64,000 nt of DNA from Halomonas sp. SpR1 (GTDB taxonomy: Bacteria; Pseudomonadota; Gammaproteobacteria; Pseudomonadales; Halomonadaceae): NCBI RefSeq assembly GCF_031010175.1, contig NZ_JAUAMB010000017.1, positions 44,059-108,058 of the forward strand, in the 5' to 3' direction. Positions 52,033-60,795 of this stretch are shown here, piece after piece. A program made the translations under genes and the position numbers. The stretch's first letter is position 1. Every line of letters begins with the position of its first letter. The notes beneath the pieces were generated by a model. The model saw only the letters and a list, made by a program, of their open reading frames with translations, did not search any database and was not told where the DNA came from.

Positions 52033-52418
52033 GCGAAAGCGTACGCTTGGACAAATGGCTCTGGGCCGCGCGTTTTTTTAAGACCCGCGCGCTGGCCAAA
52101 AAAGCCATCGAGGGTGGGAAAGTAAATTACAACGGCGGTCGCGCTAAAACCAGCAAGCAGGTGGAACTCGGTGCGCTGATTCGCGTGCCCCAGGGCTGGG
52201 AGATTTTGGAGGTAGAAGTATTATCCCTCTCTGATCAACGCCGCGGCGCGCCAGAAGCGCGCACGCTGTATGCGGAAACCGAAGAGAGCGTGCAGCGTCG
52301 TGCTAAAGAGGCCGAAGCAAGGCGCCTCACGAACGAGGCGATGCAGCATCCCCTTAAACGCCCCGACAAAAAGCAGCGCCGTGATATCCAGCGTTTTCAG
52401 CGAAACCAGGGCGAATAA
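52029..52418 (+). CDS. hslR: Ribosome-associated heat shock protein Hsp15
   Basis: 129 residues with an N-terminal S4 RNA-binding domain (VRLDKWLWAARFFKTRALAKKAI, GKVNYNGGRAKTS) and a basic tail. Hsp15 binds free 50S subunits carrying nascent chains after heat shock. Coupled to yrfG by ATGA and followed by hslO. A tandem-like pair (CTTTATCTA twice) lies in the short gap before hslO. Confidence 0.95.
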   Translation: MSESVRLDKWLWAARFFKTRALAKKAIEGGKVNYNGGRAKTSKQVELGALIRVPQGWEILEVEVLSLSDQRRGAPEARTLYAETEESVQRRAKEAEARRLTNEAMQHPLKRPDKKQRRDIQRFQRNQGE

Positions 52419-52487
52419 GCCCGCTTTATCTAACCCTCCTTTATCTAGCCACCGTCAACGTCTTAATTAATATTAGGTTTTCCGACT

Positions 52488-53363
52488 ATGTCCGATCAAA
52501 TTCAACGCTTTATGTTCGATCACACCAATGTCCGCGGCGAGATCGTCACCCTGGCGGCCGCCTATCACGAAGTGTTGGATCGCCACGCTTACCCACCGGC
52601 CGTCAATGAACTGCTGGGCGAACTATTAGCCGCTGTGGCGCTGCTCACCGACACGGTCAAGTTGGATGGCACGCTGAGTATCGAAGTACGTGGACGCGGC
52701 GTTCTGTCACTCTTGATGGCCGAATCCAACCCCGGTGGTGAACTGCGAGCGATTGCCCGCATAGCGGAAGACGCCGCGCTGCCCAGCGAACATGCCAGCT
52801 TTCGCGAACTGGTCGGCGAAGGGCAGATCGTGATTACCCTCGACCCCCGCGAAGGTAATCGCTATCAAGGCATCGTGGCGCTGGATCAAGAGTCTCTGGG
52901 CGGCTGTTTGGAAGCCTATTTCAGCCAATCCGAGCAGCTACCAACCCGCCTTTGGTTGGCAGCTGATGAAAAACGAGCGGGTGGGTTACTGCTACAGCGG
53001 TTGCCAGAAGAGTCACAAAACCAGGATGTCGATGCCTGGGATCGCAGCGTACAACTAGCCGATACGATTAAAACAGAAGAGCTGCTGGGTCTTGAGCAGC
53101 GTGAGGTGCTATACCGCCTTTATCACGAAGAGACCGTGCGCGTTTTTGAACCCAAGGCGCTGCGCTTTGGCTGCACCTGCTCACGGGAACGCATGAGCTA
53201 CGCATTACACTCGCTGGGTAAGGAAGAACTGCGCGATATTTTGCACGAACAGGGGGCTATTGATACCCAATGCCACTTTTGCCACACGAAATATCACTAC
53301 ACAGCAGCGGATATTGAAACTTTGTTGGACGACCCCGAAGCGCCGTCGCCCACTATTCATTAA
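52488..53363 (+). CDS. hslO: Redox-regulated chaperone Hsp33
   Basis: 291 residues. The redox switch is present as CTC (in [10 protein letters not shown]) and CHFC (in [12 protein letters not shown]), four zinc-binding cysteines that form disulfides under oxidation and activate the holdase. The N-terminal fold is typical ([21 protein letters not shown]). It lies 69 bases after hslR in the conserved heat-shock pair. Confidence 0.95.
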   Translation: MSDQIQRFMFDHTNVRGEIVTLAAAYHEVLDRHAYPPAVNELLGELLAAVALLTDTVKLDGTLSIEVRGRGVLSLLMAESNPGGELRAIARIAEDAALPSEHASFRELVGEGQIVITLDPREGNRYQGIVALDQESLGGCLEAYFSQSEQLPTRLWLAADEKRAGGLLLQRLPEESQNQDVDAWDRSVQLADTIKTEELLGLEQREVLYRLYHEETVRVFEPKALRFGCTCSRERMSYALHSLGKEELRDILHEQGAIDTQCHFCHTKYHYTAADIETLLDDPEAPSPTIH

Positions 53364-53499
53364 CTATGTAGTCGAAAGCGTGTGTCAGGGCGACTACCCG
53401 TCGTACTAGGAGCGCCATTGTATTCAATGATTTTGGCGATTCTTGCAAACGGCTGTTTGAATTTTTACTGCGTTGCAACACAAAATGTAGTGCCTTTGT

Positions 53500-53514
53500 A
53501 GTAGTTTAACTACA
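53500..53514. promoter_or_regulatory. Candidate HexR operator upstream of pckA
   Basis: AGTAGTTTAACTACA fits the HexR consensus TGTARTWWWAYTACA at 14 of 15 positions. HexR is a sugar-phosphate-responsive regulator that controls central carbon genes, including pckA, in several gammaproteobacteria. The consensus is from memory; no hexR gene is in the window. Confidence 0.55.
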
Positions 53515-53529
53515 AGATATTTGATCTTC

Positions 53530-53556
53530 GCCCCCGTTTCCTGGGGGCTTTCTTTT
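53530..53556 (+). terminator. Rho-independent terminator between hslO and pckA
   Basis: GCCCCC / GGGGGC stem (53530-53548) with a short loop and a T-rich tail, 167 bases after hslO. Confidence 0.75.
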
Positions 53557-53664
53557 TGCCATAATGCGCCGGACTTCAGCGCGCCCAGCCGGTTTTTCAG
53601 TGGCTGGGATGAACATTAAGGCGTCGGTGACGCCCGGTAAATCGAGAGAAGCCCAGGAATCGAC

Positions 53665-55221
53665 ATGACCACGACTCAAGCCGCTCCCCAATCCCACGTT
53701 AATCTCAGCAGCGCCGAACTGATCGAGCGCGCAGTGGCACGTGGCGAAGGCCGCCTCTCAGCCAACGGCGCCTTGGTAGTCAATACCGGCCTGCGTACCG
53801 GCCGTTCACCGAAAGACCGTTATATCGTCGACGAGCCCTCCACTAGCAGCCAAATCGATTGGGGTAACGTTAACCAGCCCTTCGACGCCGCCAAGTTCAA
53901 CGCCCTGTGGGATCGGGTTAATGCCTACTTGGTCAGCCAGGAGCATTTTGTCTCTGAACTGCACGTGGGCAGTGATTCCACTCACTACCTGCCGGTGCGC
54001 GTCACCACCGAAACTGCGTGGCAAAATCTGTTTGGCCGTACCATGTTTGTTCGCCCCCAGGCTTACAACCCAGCGGTTAAAGACGAGTGGACAATTGTTA
54101 ACGCCGCAGGCTTTGAGTGCGATCCTGCCCGCGACGGCACCAACTCTGATGGCTGCGTGATCATCAACTTCGCGGATAAAAAAGTGCTTATCGCGGGCAT
54201 GCGCTATGCTGGCGAGATGAAGAAAGCCATGTTCTCGGTGCAGAACTTCCTGCTGCCAGCCGCCGATGTACTCCCCATGCACTGCTCGGCGAACGTGGGT
54301 GAAGATGGTGAAACCTGCCTCTTCTTCGGCCTCTCCGGTACCGGTAAGACCACGCTTTCTGCGGATCAGGCGCGCTTTTTGATCGGTGACGATGAGCATG
54401 CCTGGGGTGACGGCATTGTCTTCAATATGGAAGGCGGCTGCTACGCCAAATGTATCGATCTTTCCGAGAAGAACGAGCCGGTTATCTGGAACGCCATCAA
54501 GTTTGGCACCGTACTGGAAAACGTGGTGCTGGATGACCGCCGTGAGCCTGACTACGCCGACGACAGCCTGACCCAGAACTCCCGCGCCGCTTACCCGCTA
54601 GAGCACGTTGAGAAGCGCGTAGCGGAAAATCTGGCTGGCGAGCCGAATGCCATCGTATTCCTGACCTGCGATATGTCCGGCGTACTGCCCCCGGTGTCGG
54701 TTCTTTCCAAAGAAGCCGCGGCGTACCACTTCCTATCAGGCTACACCGCCAAAGTGGGCTCTACCGAAATGGGCTCTTCTGAAGGCCTGGCGGCAACGTT
54801 CTCTACCTGTTTCGGTGCCCCGTTCTTCCCTCGTCCTGCCCGTGAGTACGCAGACCTGCTGATCAAGCGTGTCGAGAAAAAAGACGCCCAGGTCTACCTG
54901 GTTAACACTGGCTGGACTGGTGGTGCTTTTGGTGAAGGTGGTGCACGCTTCTCTATCCCGACCACCCGCGCCATCATCAGTGCGATTCAGTCCGGCGTGC
55001 TGCGCGACATCGATACCAAGCATATCGACGGCCTTAATCTGCAAGTTCCCATCGCCGTGCCAGGCGTCGATTCCAGCCTCCTCGACCCGCGTGAAACCTG
55101 GCAAGACCGTGATGCCTACGACCGCCACCTCAAAGACTTAGCGACCAAATTCGTCGATAACTTCAAGAAATTCGAAGGCGTCAACGAAGCAATCATTAAG
55201 GCGGGCCCTCAGCTAGGCTAA
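53665..55221 (+). CDS. pckA: Phosphoenolpyruvate carboxykinase (ATP)
   Basis: 518 residues. It converts oxaloacetate and ATP to PEP, the committing step of gluconeogenesis. The kinase-1a P-loop is [13 protein letters not shown] (about residue 221); other hallmarks are [16 protein letters not shown] near the N-terminus, GDDEHAWGD, and the arginine loop [14 protein letters not shown]. The gene starts at ATG 53665 and ends before a strong terminator. Control by HexR is plausible from the upstream site. Confidence 0.95.
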   Translation: MTTTQAAPQSHVNLSSAELIERAVARGEGRLSANGALVVNTGLRTGRSPKDRYIVDEPSTSSQIDWGNVNQPFDAAKFNALWDRVNAYLVSQEHFVSELHVGSDSTHYLPVRVTTETAWQNLFGRTMFVRPQAYNPAVKDEWTIVNAAGFECDPARDGTNSDGCVIINFADKKVLIAGMRYAGEMKKAMFSVQNFLLPAADVLPMHCSANVGEDGETCLFFGLSGTGKTTLSADQARFLIGDDEHAWGDGIVFNMEGGCYAKCIDLSEKNEPVIWNAIKFGTVLENVVLDDRREPDYADDSLTQNSRAAYPLEHVEKRVAENLAGEPNAIVFLTCDMSGVLPPVSVLSKEAAAYHFLSGYTAKVGSTEMGSSEGLAATFSTCFGAPFFPRPAREYADLLIKRVEKKDAQVYLVNTGWTGGAFGEGGARFSIPTTRAIISAIQSGVLRDIDTKHIDGLNLQVPIAVPGVDSSLLDPRETWQDRDAYDRHLKDLATKFVDNFKKFEGVNEAIIKAGPQLG

Positions 55222-55246
55222 GATTCAGTTGAGCTAAGCACTTATA

Positions 55247-55281
55247 ATGGGGCAGCGCTACGGCACTGCCCCATTTTTTTG
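55247..55281 (+). terminator. Terminator of pckA
   Basis: ATGGGGCAG (55247-55255) pairs with CTGCCCCAT (55266-55274), followed by a run of T. Confidence 0.9.
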
Positions 55282-55349
55282 ACAGCGTTTTTTGGCTATC
55301 GGCGGTGCGTGGTTGAAGGTGCGTGATTGAAAAAGCTAAGGAGCCTAAC

Positions 55350-56558
55350 GTGAATTTCTGGACTCAAAAAAAACTTGCCAGTATTCATAATCTACACGAT
55401 GTTGAGCGGCTGGCACGGCGCAAGCTGCCCAGGCCAATTTTTGGCTATATCGATCATGTCGCCGAGGATGGACGAACCCAGCGCACGAACCTGACCGCTT
55501 TTGATGAGTACCAATTCTTGCCTAAAGCGTTTGTTAACGTTGCGCAAATTGATCTGCACATAGAGCTTTATGGCAAACGCTACGCCGTGCCTTTCGGTAT
55601 TGCCCCCATGGGGATTAGTGCGCTCTCGACTTACCAGGGGGACTTAGTGCTGGCGCGTGCAGCGGCGGCGCGTAACCTGCCAATGATTATGAGTGGATCT
55701 TCGCTGGTACCCATGGAAGAGGTGGCCAAAGTGGAGGGCGCCGACTGGTTTCAGGCGTATCTGCCGGGAACCCCCGAAGGTATCGAAGCGCTGCTTGCGC
55801 GTATCCACCGGGCAGGCTTTAAGAAGCTGGTGGTAACGCTCGATTACCCGGTTCCCCCCAACCCCGAGCATCTTCGCCGCTCCGGCTTTTCCTCGCCGCT
55901 GGAACCAAGCCTGCGTTTAGCGTTCGATGGGTTGGTGCGCCCAGGCTGGCTATGCAATACCTTTCTACGCACCTTGTGGAAGCACGGCATGCCGCACTTC
56001 GAAAACAATTACGCCGAGCGGGGCGCCCCAGTCATATCTCGCCAAGCCGCACGGGATTTTTCGGGGCGGCGCCATTTTGACTGGGGCTACCTCGATCTAG
56101 TGCGGCGACTATGGCCCGATGTCTTGATCGTTAAAGGCGTGCTTAACCCTGAGGATGCGGTACGTGCTCAGCAGGCGGGCGTCGACGGCATTATCCTTTC
56201 CAACCATGGTGCCCGCCAGTTGGATTGCACCATCTCCCCGCTCCAGGTACTGCCAGAAATTAAGCGTCGCGTTAGCGATATTCCGATTATGATCGACAGC
56301 GGCTTCCGGCGAGGCACCGATGTGATTAAAGCGCTGGCGCTAGGGGCTGATTTTGTCTTTGTCGGGCGCCCCTTCAACTACGCCGCCGCCTGCGCGGGGC
56401 AGGCCGGGGTAGAGCATATCGCCGACCTTTTACAGCGAGAGATTGAGCGCAATATGGCGCTGCTCGGCCTGACCAGCCTCTCACAGCTGGATCGCGCCTG
56501 CCTCTATCAACCAAAAAATGGTGAAGCATTGTCGCCAATGCCCAAAAACATCAGTTGA
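55350..56558 (+). CDS. FMN-dependent alpha-hydroxy-acid dehydrogenase (L-lactate dehydrogenase family)
   Basis: 402 residues from GTG 55350, chosen because AAGGAG (55338-55343) sits six bases before it; an earlier GTG at 55323 has no site. The FMN barrel is clear: FGIAPMGISAL, DWFQAYLP, and the catalytic histidine loop LSNHGARQLD, followed by DSGFRRGTDVIKALALGADFVFVGRP. Members oxidise L-lactate, glycolate or mandelate with the respiratory chain or oxygen as acceptor. LldD is the commonest match, but the substrate is not certain. Confidence 0.85.
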   Translation: MNFWTQKKLASIHNLHDVERLARRKLPRPIFGYIDHVAEDGRTQRTNLTAFDEYQFLPKAFVNVAQIDLHIELYGKRYAVPFGIAPMGISALSTYQGDLVLARAAAARNLPMIMSGSSLVPMEEVAKVEGADWFQAYLPGTPEGIEALLARIHRAGFKKLVVTLDYPVPPNPEHLRRSGFSSPLEPSLRLAFDGLVRPGWLCNTFLRTLWKHGMPHFENNYAERGAPVISRQAARDFSGRRHFDWGYLDLVRRLWPDVLIVKGVLNPEDAVRAQQAGVDGIILSNHGARQLDCTISPLQVLPEIKRRVSDIPIMIDSGFRRGTDVIKALALGADFVFVGRPFNYAAACAGQAGVEHIADLLQREIERNMALLGLTSLSQLDRACLYQPKNGEALSPMPKNIS

Positions 56559-56610
56559 TGATGCAACCGTGCAGATCCGCACAACGCTATTTTAGTGGAT
56601 GCGAGATTTA

Positions 56611-56772
56611 GTAGCGCGTGGTAATCCTCCTGTGCACCCGCAGCGGCGGCCCGGCGCGGAAGCATCGCGAAGCGGTGCCAGGGTTGGCGTGGTGCCACCG
56701 GGCGTCGTTCCGACGCCTCCCGCGGGTGCCTCAAACGCTCGCTGAACTCGCGTTCTCGTTACCACGCGCTAC
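56611..56772. repeat. MITE-like repeat, full unit (copy 2a)
   Basis: 162 bases with perfect 14-base inverted ends, GTAGCGCGTGGTAA and TTACCACGCGCTAC. The core (AGCGGCGGCCCGGCGCG, GCGAAGCGGTGCCAGGGTT, CGTCGTTCCGACGCCTCC) matches copies 1a and 2b. Confidence 0.85.
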
Positions 56773-56806
56773 AAGTGCAGGCAAGCAGCTGAATCGGTAG
56801 GTTTTC

Positions 56807-56919
56807 GTAGCGCGTGGTAAGCGGAGCGCACCCACAGCGGCGGCCCGGGGCGAAAGCATCGCGAAGCGGTGCCGGGGTTAGGCTGAAGTGTCATTGGGCG
56901 CCGTTCCGTCGCCTCTAGC
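56807..56919. repeat. MITE-like repeat, truncated unit (copy 2b)
   Basis: Begins GTAGCGCGTGGTAA and runs through the core to TTGGGCGCCGTTCCGTCGCC, then stops without the right inverted end, three bases before the LysR stop codon. It follows copy 2a after 34 bases, the same arrangement as at 49161-49411. Confidence 0.8.
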
Positions 56920-56922
56920 CGA

Positions 56923-57783
56923 TCAAAGCCTAAACCCTTCAACAATATGCTCGGCCAAGCTATCAATAATGGGTGATTGGGTGGAGGAGGTGCGCTGCAA
57001 AATGATGGATGCTTCCGGCAAATCGGGGAAACCTTCCTTGGTGCCCAATATCTGCATATCGGCAGTGACCAGGCTATGCATCCAGGCAGAAACGGCCAAC
57101 CCCGCCCCTACAACTGCCTGCAATGTCGCCAGGCTGGGGCTGCTATAAGCAACTCGATAGGCCCGGCCTGCACGGTCAAGCGCATTGCAGGCGTGGCGAC
57201 GACAGAAGCAGGGTGCCTCAAACATGGCAAGGGGTACCGGCGACTGCAAATGACTGCTATGGCTCTCAGCTGAGACCCATACCGTCGCTTCCCGCCTTAA
57301 TATAGTGCCAATCTCGTCGCCTATCTCCCGCGTCATGATGATCAGATCCAGGCTGTCTTTGGGCTGCTGGGAGAGTACCGAAGAAGGCGCGCAATGCACA
57401 TCTACATCCACCAGCGGCCAGGCTTGGGAAAAGGTTTTCAGAATGCCGGGCAGAAAACGCATTACATAGTCATCCGGTACACCCAGGCGCACACGACCCA
57501 CCATATCGGGCTGGCGTAGCAGCGTCAGCGCCTCTCCCTGCAGCGATAGAATTTTGCGCGCATAGCCCAGCAGCGTATGGCCTTCGCTGGTCAATTGCAG
57601 CGGTTTGCTTTGGCGCACAAACAACGGACGCTGAATAACGTCCTCTTCCAGCCGCTTAATTTGCATGCTCACGGCGGATTGCGTGCGGTTCACTGTTTGG
57701 GCCGCACGGGTAAAGCCGCTTTGGTCAACGATGGCAACAAAGGTACGTAGCAGCTCGTGATCGATGGTGGGTAGCGTCGCCAT
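56923..57783 (-). CDS. LysR-family transcriptional regulator
   Basis: 286 residues from ATG 57783; a TTG nine bases earlier has no advantage. The winged helix-turn-helix is at about 6-62 (LLRTFVAIVDQSGFTRAAQTVNRTQSAVSMQIKRLEE). It is followed by a type-2 periplasmic-binding effector domain. The target is not evident. The divergent neighbour is a DUF1127 protein, a frequent partner of LysR genes in gammaproteobacteria. A MITE-like repeat ends right at its stop codon. Confidence 0.9.
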   Translation of the reverse strand: MATLPTIDHELLRTFVAIVDQSGFTRAAQTVNRTQSAVSMQIKRLEEDVIQRPLFVRQSKPLQLTSEGHTLLGYARKILSLQGEALTLLRQPDMVGRVRLGVPDDYVMRFLPGILKTFSQAWPLVDVDVHCAPSSVLSQQPKDSLDLIIMTREIGDEIGTILRREATVWVSAESHSSHLQSPVPLAMFEAPCFCRRHACNALDRAGRAYRVAYSSPSLATLQAVVGAGLAVSAWMHSLVTADMQILGTKEGFPDLPEASIILQRTSSTQSPIIDSLAEHIVEGFRL

Positions 57784-57904
57784 AGAGATCAATCTTGTTG
57801 ATGTTGTTCATAAGGAGTATTCGTTGGATTGATTGTAGTTGTTGCTCAATACTTCTTTCAACGCTTATTTGATAGGCCGTGTTAAGCGGCTAGAGGAGTT
57901 TGAA

Positions 57905-58135
57905 ATGGAGTGCTCAGTCGCAACTCATCAAAACGCGCAGCATCGACAGGCGCAGCAGTGTGGTAGCAAAGTAACCTGGCGGGAAAGGCTTTATCGCTGG
58001 CGTCAACTGCGTCGCGAGCGCTATGCGCTGCGCCATCTAAGCGACGACATGCTGAAAGATATTGGCCTTAGCCGCGAAGCCGTTCAACGCGAATCGCATC
58101 GACCGTTTTGGGATGACCGCGGCTGGCGCCGCTAG
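57905..58135 (+). CDS. DUF1127 (YjiS-like) small protein
   Basis: 76 residues from ATG 57905, preceded by GAGGAG at 57892-57897. The C-terminal half carries the DUF1127 motif (RLYRWRQLRRERYALRHLSDDMLKDIGLSREAV), an arginine-rich helical segment. Small DUF1127 proteins are linked to RNA binding and to phosphate and carbon metabolism in alphaproteobacteria; in this group the role is unknown. Transcribed divergently from the LysR gene. Confidence 0.85.
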   Translation: MECSVATHQNAQHRQAQQCGSKVTWRERLYRWRQLRRERYALRHLSDDMLKDIGLSREAVQRESHRPFWDDRGWRR

Positions 58136-58247
58136 CAAGCGATCTCAGGGCTATGTTTTCAGGGCCAGGTTTAAGGTCATGCCAGCCGTGGCGGGTTTGT
58201 GATACCTTGTTGGCACTAAAAAATGCTGCATGAGTTAGTTGCAATTT

Positions 58248-60614
58248 ATGGATGTCAATCAGCGTATTATTTCCCGCTTGGCCACTGAGTTAGGTGTACG
58301 TCCTGAGCAGGTCTCAGCCACGGTGGAGCTACTGGACGGTGGCGCCACCGTGCCGTTTATTGCCCGCTATCGTAAAGAAGTCACCGGCGCGCTGGACGAT
58401 ATCCAGCTGCGCCAGTTAGATGAACGCCTGCGTTACCTGCGCGAGCTAGAAGAGCGCCGCGCCGCAGTACTCGCCGCCATAGACGAGCAGGGCAAGCTCG
58501 ATGCCACGCTGAAAGCCAGTATTGACGCCGCCGAGACCAAGCAGCGCCTGGAAGATCTCTACCTGCCGTTCAAGAAAAAGCGCCGCACCAAAGCACAGAT
58601 TGCCCGCGAAGCAGGGTTAGAGCCGCTAGCGGATGCGCTGCTTGCCGACCCAAGCCTTGACCCTGAAAGCGAAGCCGCCAACTATCTGCGCCCGGCAGAT
58701 GGCGATATCCCCGCCATTGAAGATGCCAAGGCTGCCCTGGATGGCGCCAAGCAGATATTGATGGAGCGTTTCGCTGAAGACCCCGAACTGATTGGCCAAC
58801 TGCGTGAGCGGCTATGGCAAGAGGGCGAGCTAAGTGCCCGGGTGCTGGATGGCAAACAGCAGGAGGGGGCCAAGTTCTCCGACTATTTCGAGCACGATGA
58901 AAAACTCGCCAAAGCACCGTCACACCGCGCCCTGGCCATGTTCCGGGCGCGCAACGAAGGCGTGCTAAGCCTGTCGATTCGGCTGCCCGGCGAAGAGGAA
59001 GCCCCCGTCCACCCCGCTCAAGTCGCGATTGCCAAACAGTTCGGCATCAGCGATCAAGGCCGCCCGGCGGATAAATGGTTAGCCGAAGTGGTGCGCTGGA
59101 CGTGGCGTGTAAAGCTCTACACCGCTCTGGAAACCGAGCTGCTGGGGCGCCTACGCGAACAGGCTGAATTAACGGCGATTGAAGTGTTCGCGGCCAATCT
59201 TAAAGACCTGCTGCTGGCTGCCCCAGCGGGGCAAAAAGTCACCCTAGCCATCGACCCCGGCCAGCGCACCGGCTGTAAGGTCGCGGTGGTTGATGCCACC
59301 GGGCAGTTTGTCGACCACACGACTATCTATCCTCACGCGCCGCAAAACCAATGGGACGCCGCCTTGAACGTGCTGGCTAAGTTGGTGAAACAGCACGGCG
59401 TCGAGCTGATTGCCGTAGGCAACGGCACCGCCAGCCGGGAAACCGATAAGCTGGCGGGTGAACTGCTCAAGGCGCTGGCGCCCGCCCATCGGCTAAGTAA
59501 AGTGATGGTTTCTGAAGCAGGTGCCTCCGTGTATTCCGCTTCTGAATATGCCTCACGTGAAATGCCCGATCTCGATGTTACGGTGCGTGGTGCTGTCTCT
59601 ATTGCCCGACGCTTGCAGGATCCGCTGGCCGAGCTTGTCAAAATCGAACCCAAGTCTATCGGTGTGGGTCAGTATCAGCACGATGTTTCCCAGGTGCAGT
59701 TGTCGCGTAGCCTTGAAGTAGTCATTGAAGACTGCGTTAACGCCGTGGGCGTCGATCTCAACACCGCTTCCAGCGCACTGCTCTCTCGGGTAGCCGGGCT
59801 GAGTACTGCCCTAGCCGAAAATATCGTTGCCCAGCGCAACGTTAAAGGCGCCTTTAAAAGCCGTAAAGAGCTGTTAGAAGTGAGTCGCCTGGGCGCCAAA
59901 ACCTTTGAGCAGTGCGCCGGCTTCTTGCGTATCCATAATGCCGACAACCCCTTGGATGCCAGCGCGGTTCACCCGGAAGCCTACCCACTGGTAGAGCGTA
60001 TTGCTAAGCAGAGCGGCCGTGAAGTACGCGGCTTGATTGGCGATAGCGCTGCGCTGAAAACGTTAAAGCCCGCCGATTTCGCCGATGAGCGTTTCGGCGT
60101 GCCCACGGTCAGCGACATTCTAAAAGAACTGGATAAGCCCGGCCGCGACCCGCGTCCTGAGTTCAAGGCCGCTGAGTTCCGCGAAGGGGTCGAAACCCTC
60201 AACGATCTCAAGCTCGGCATGGTGCTCGAAGGTACCGTGACCAACGTCACGCACTTCGGCGCTTTTGTGGATATTGGCGTCCATCAGGATGGCCTGGTGC
60301 ATATCTCGGCGCTATCGGATCGCTTTATCGACGACCCGCGCAGTGTGGTCAAGGCGGGAGACATCGTCACCGTTAAAGTCATGAGCGTGGATATTCCCCG
60401 CAAGCGGGTAGGCCTGTCGATGCGTCTGGATGATCAGCCAGAGGCTGAAAACGCGGCTAATAAGAACGATGCTAATAAGAACAATGGCTCGCCTAAAGAT
60501 CAGCGTAACACCAACCGCAAGCCGTCTCGGAACCAACGTAACAGCGCTAAGCCTGACGAGGCCCCCATGGGCGCCCTAGGCGCTGCGTTACTAAAAGCGC
60601 GTAGCGGCAAATAG
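58248..60614 (+). CDS. tex: Tex family RNA-binding transcription accessory protein
   Basis: 788 residues from ATG 58248 (a TTG at 58239 is less likely). The Tex N-terminal helices (PFIARYRKEVTGALDDIQLRQL), a YqgF-like nuclease fold (LAIDPGQRTGCKVAVVDATG), helix-hairpin-helix motifs (VDLNTASSALLSRVAGLS) and a C-terminal S1 domain (GMVLEGTVTNVTHFGAFVDIG) follow in order. A basic, Asn-rich tail ends the protein. Tex binds RNA and affects transcription and stress tolerance; the exact role is not settled. Confidence 0.95.
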   Translation: MDVNQRIISRLATELGVRPEQVSATVELLDGGATVPFIARYRKEVTGALDDIQLRQLDERLRYLRELEERRAAVLAAIDEQGKLDATLKASIDAAETKQRLEDLYLPFKKKRRTKAQIAREAGLEPLADALLADPSLDPESEAANYLRPADGDIPAIEDAKAALDGAKQILMERFAEDPELIGQLRERLWQEGELSARVLDGKQQEGAKFSDYFEHDEKLAKAPSHRALAMFRARNEGVLSLSIRLPGEEEAPVHPAQVAIAKQFGISDQGRPADKWLAEVVRWTWRVKLYTALETELLGRLREQAELTAIEVFAANLKDLLLAAPAGQKVTLAIDPGQRTGCKVAVVDATGQFVDHTTIYPHAPQNQWDAALNVLAKLVKQHGVELIAVGNGTASRETDKLAGELLKALAPAHRLSKVMVSEAGASVYSASEYASREMPDLDVTVRGAVSIARRLQDPLAELVKIEPKSIGVGQYQHDVSQVQLSRSLEVVIEDCVNAVGVDLNTASSALLSRVAGLSTALAENIVAQRNVKGAFKSRKELLEVSRLGAKTFEQCAGFLRIHNADNPLDASAVHPEAYPLVERIAKQSGREVRGLIGDSAALKTLKPADFADERFGVPTVSDILKELDKPGRDPRPEFKAAEFREGVETLNDLKLGMVLEGTVTNVTHFGAFVDIGVHQDGLVHISALSDRFIDDPRSVVKAGDIVTVKVMSVDIPRKRVGLSMRLDDQPEAENAANKNDANKNNGSPKDQRNTNRKPSRNQRNSAKPDEAPMGALGAALLKARSGK

Positions 60615-60622
60615 CCACGCGC

Positions 60623-60683
60623 CTTGAAAGAAACGGTAGCTTGAAAAAAACGGTAGCTTGAAAAAAACGGTAGCTTGAAAAAA
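60623..60683 (+). repeat. 17-bp tandem repeat, three and a half copies
   Basis: CTTGAAAGAAACGGTAG, then CTTGAAAAAAACGGTAG twice, then CTTGAAAAAA. The array starts nine bases after the tex stop. Confidence 0.9.
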
Positions 60684-60795
60684 CCATGGTTGCCGCCATA
60701 TCCTGTTTTCAATTTTGAAATAACGATGATGGCGATGCCACCTGACTACACCAAAGCCCGCTCACGGCGGGCTTTACTGACAAGGAGTGTTCACC

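Larger units (their letters stand above)
53364..53664 (+). promoter_or_regulatory. hslO-pckA intergenic control region
   Basis: About 300 bases without a gene. It contains a HexR-like palindrome (53500-53514) and a terminator-type hairpin (53530-53556), then 108 bases to the pckA start. The hairpin may end the hslO message or act as a leader attenuator for pckA. Confidence 0.55.
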
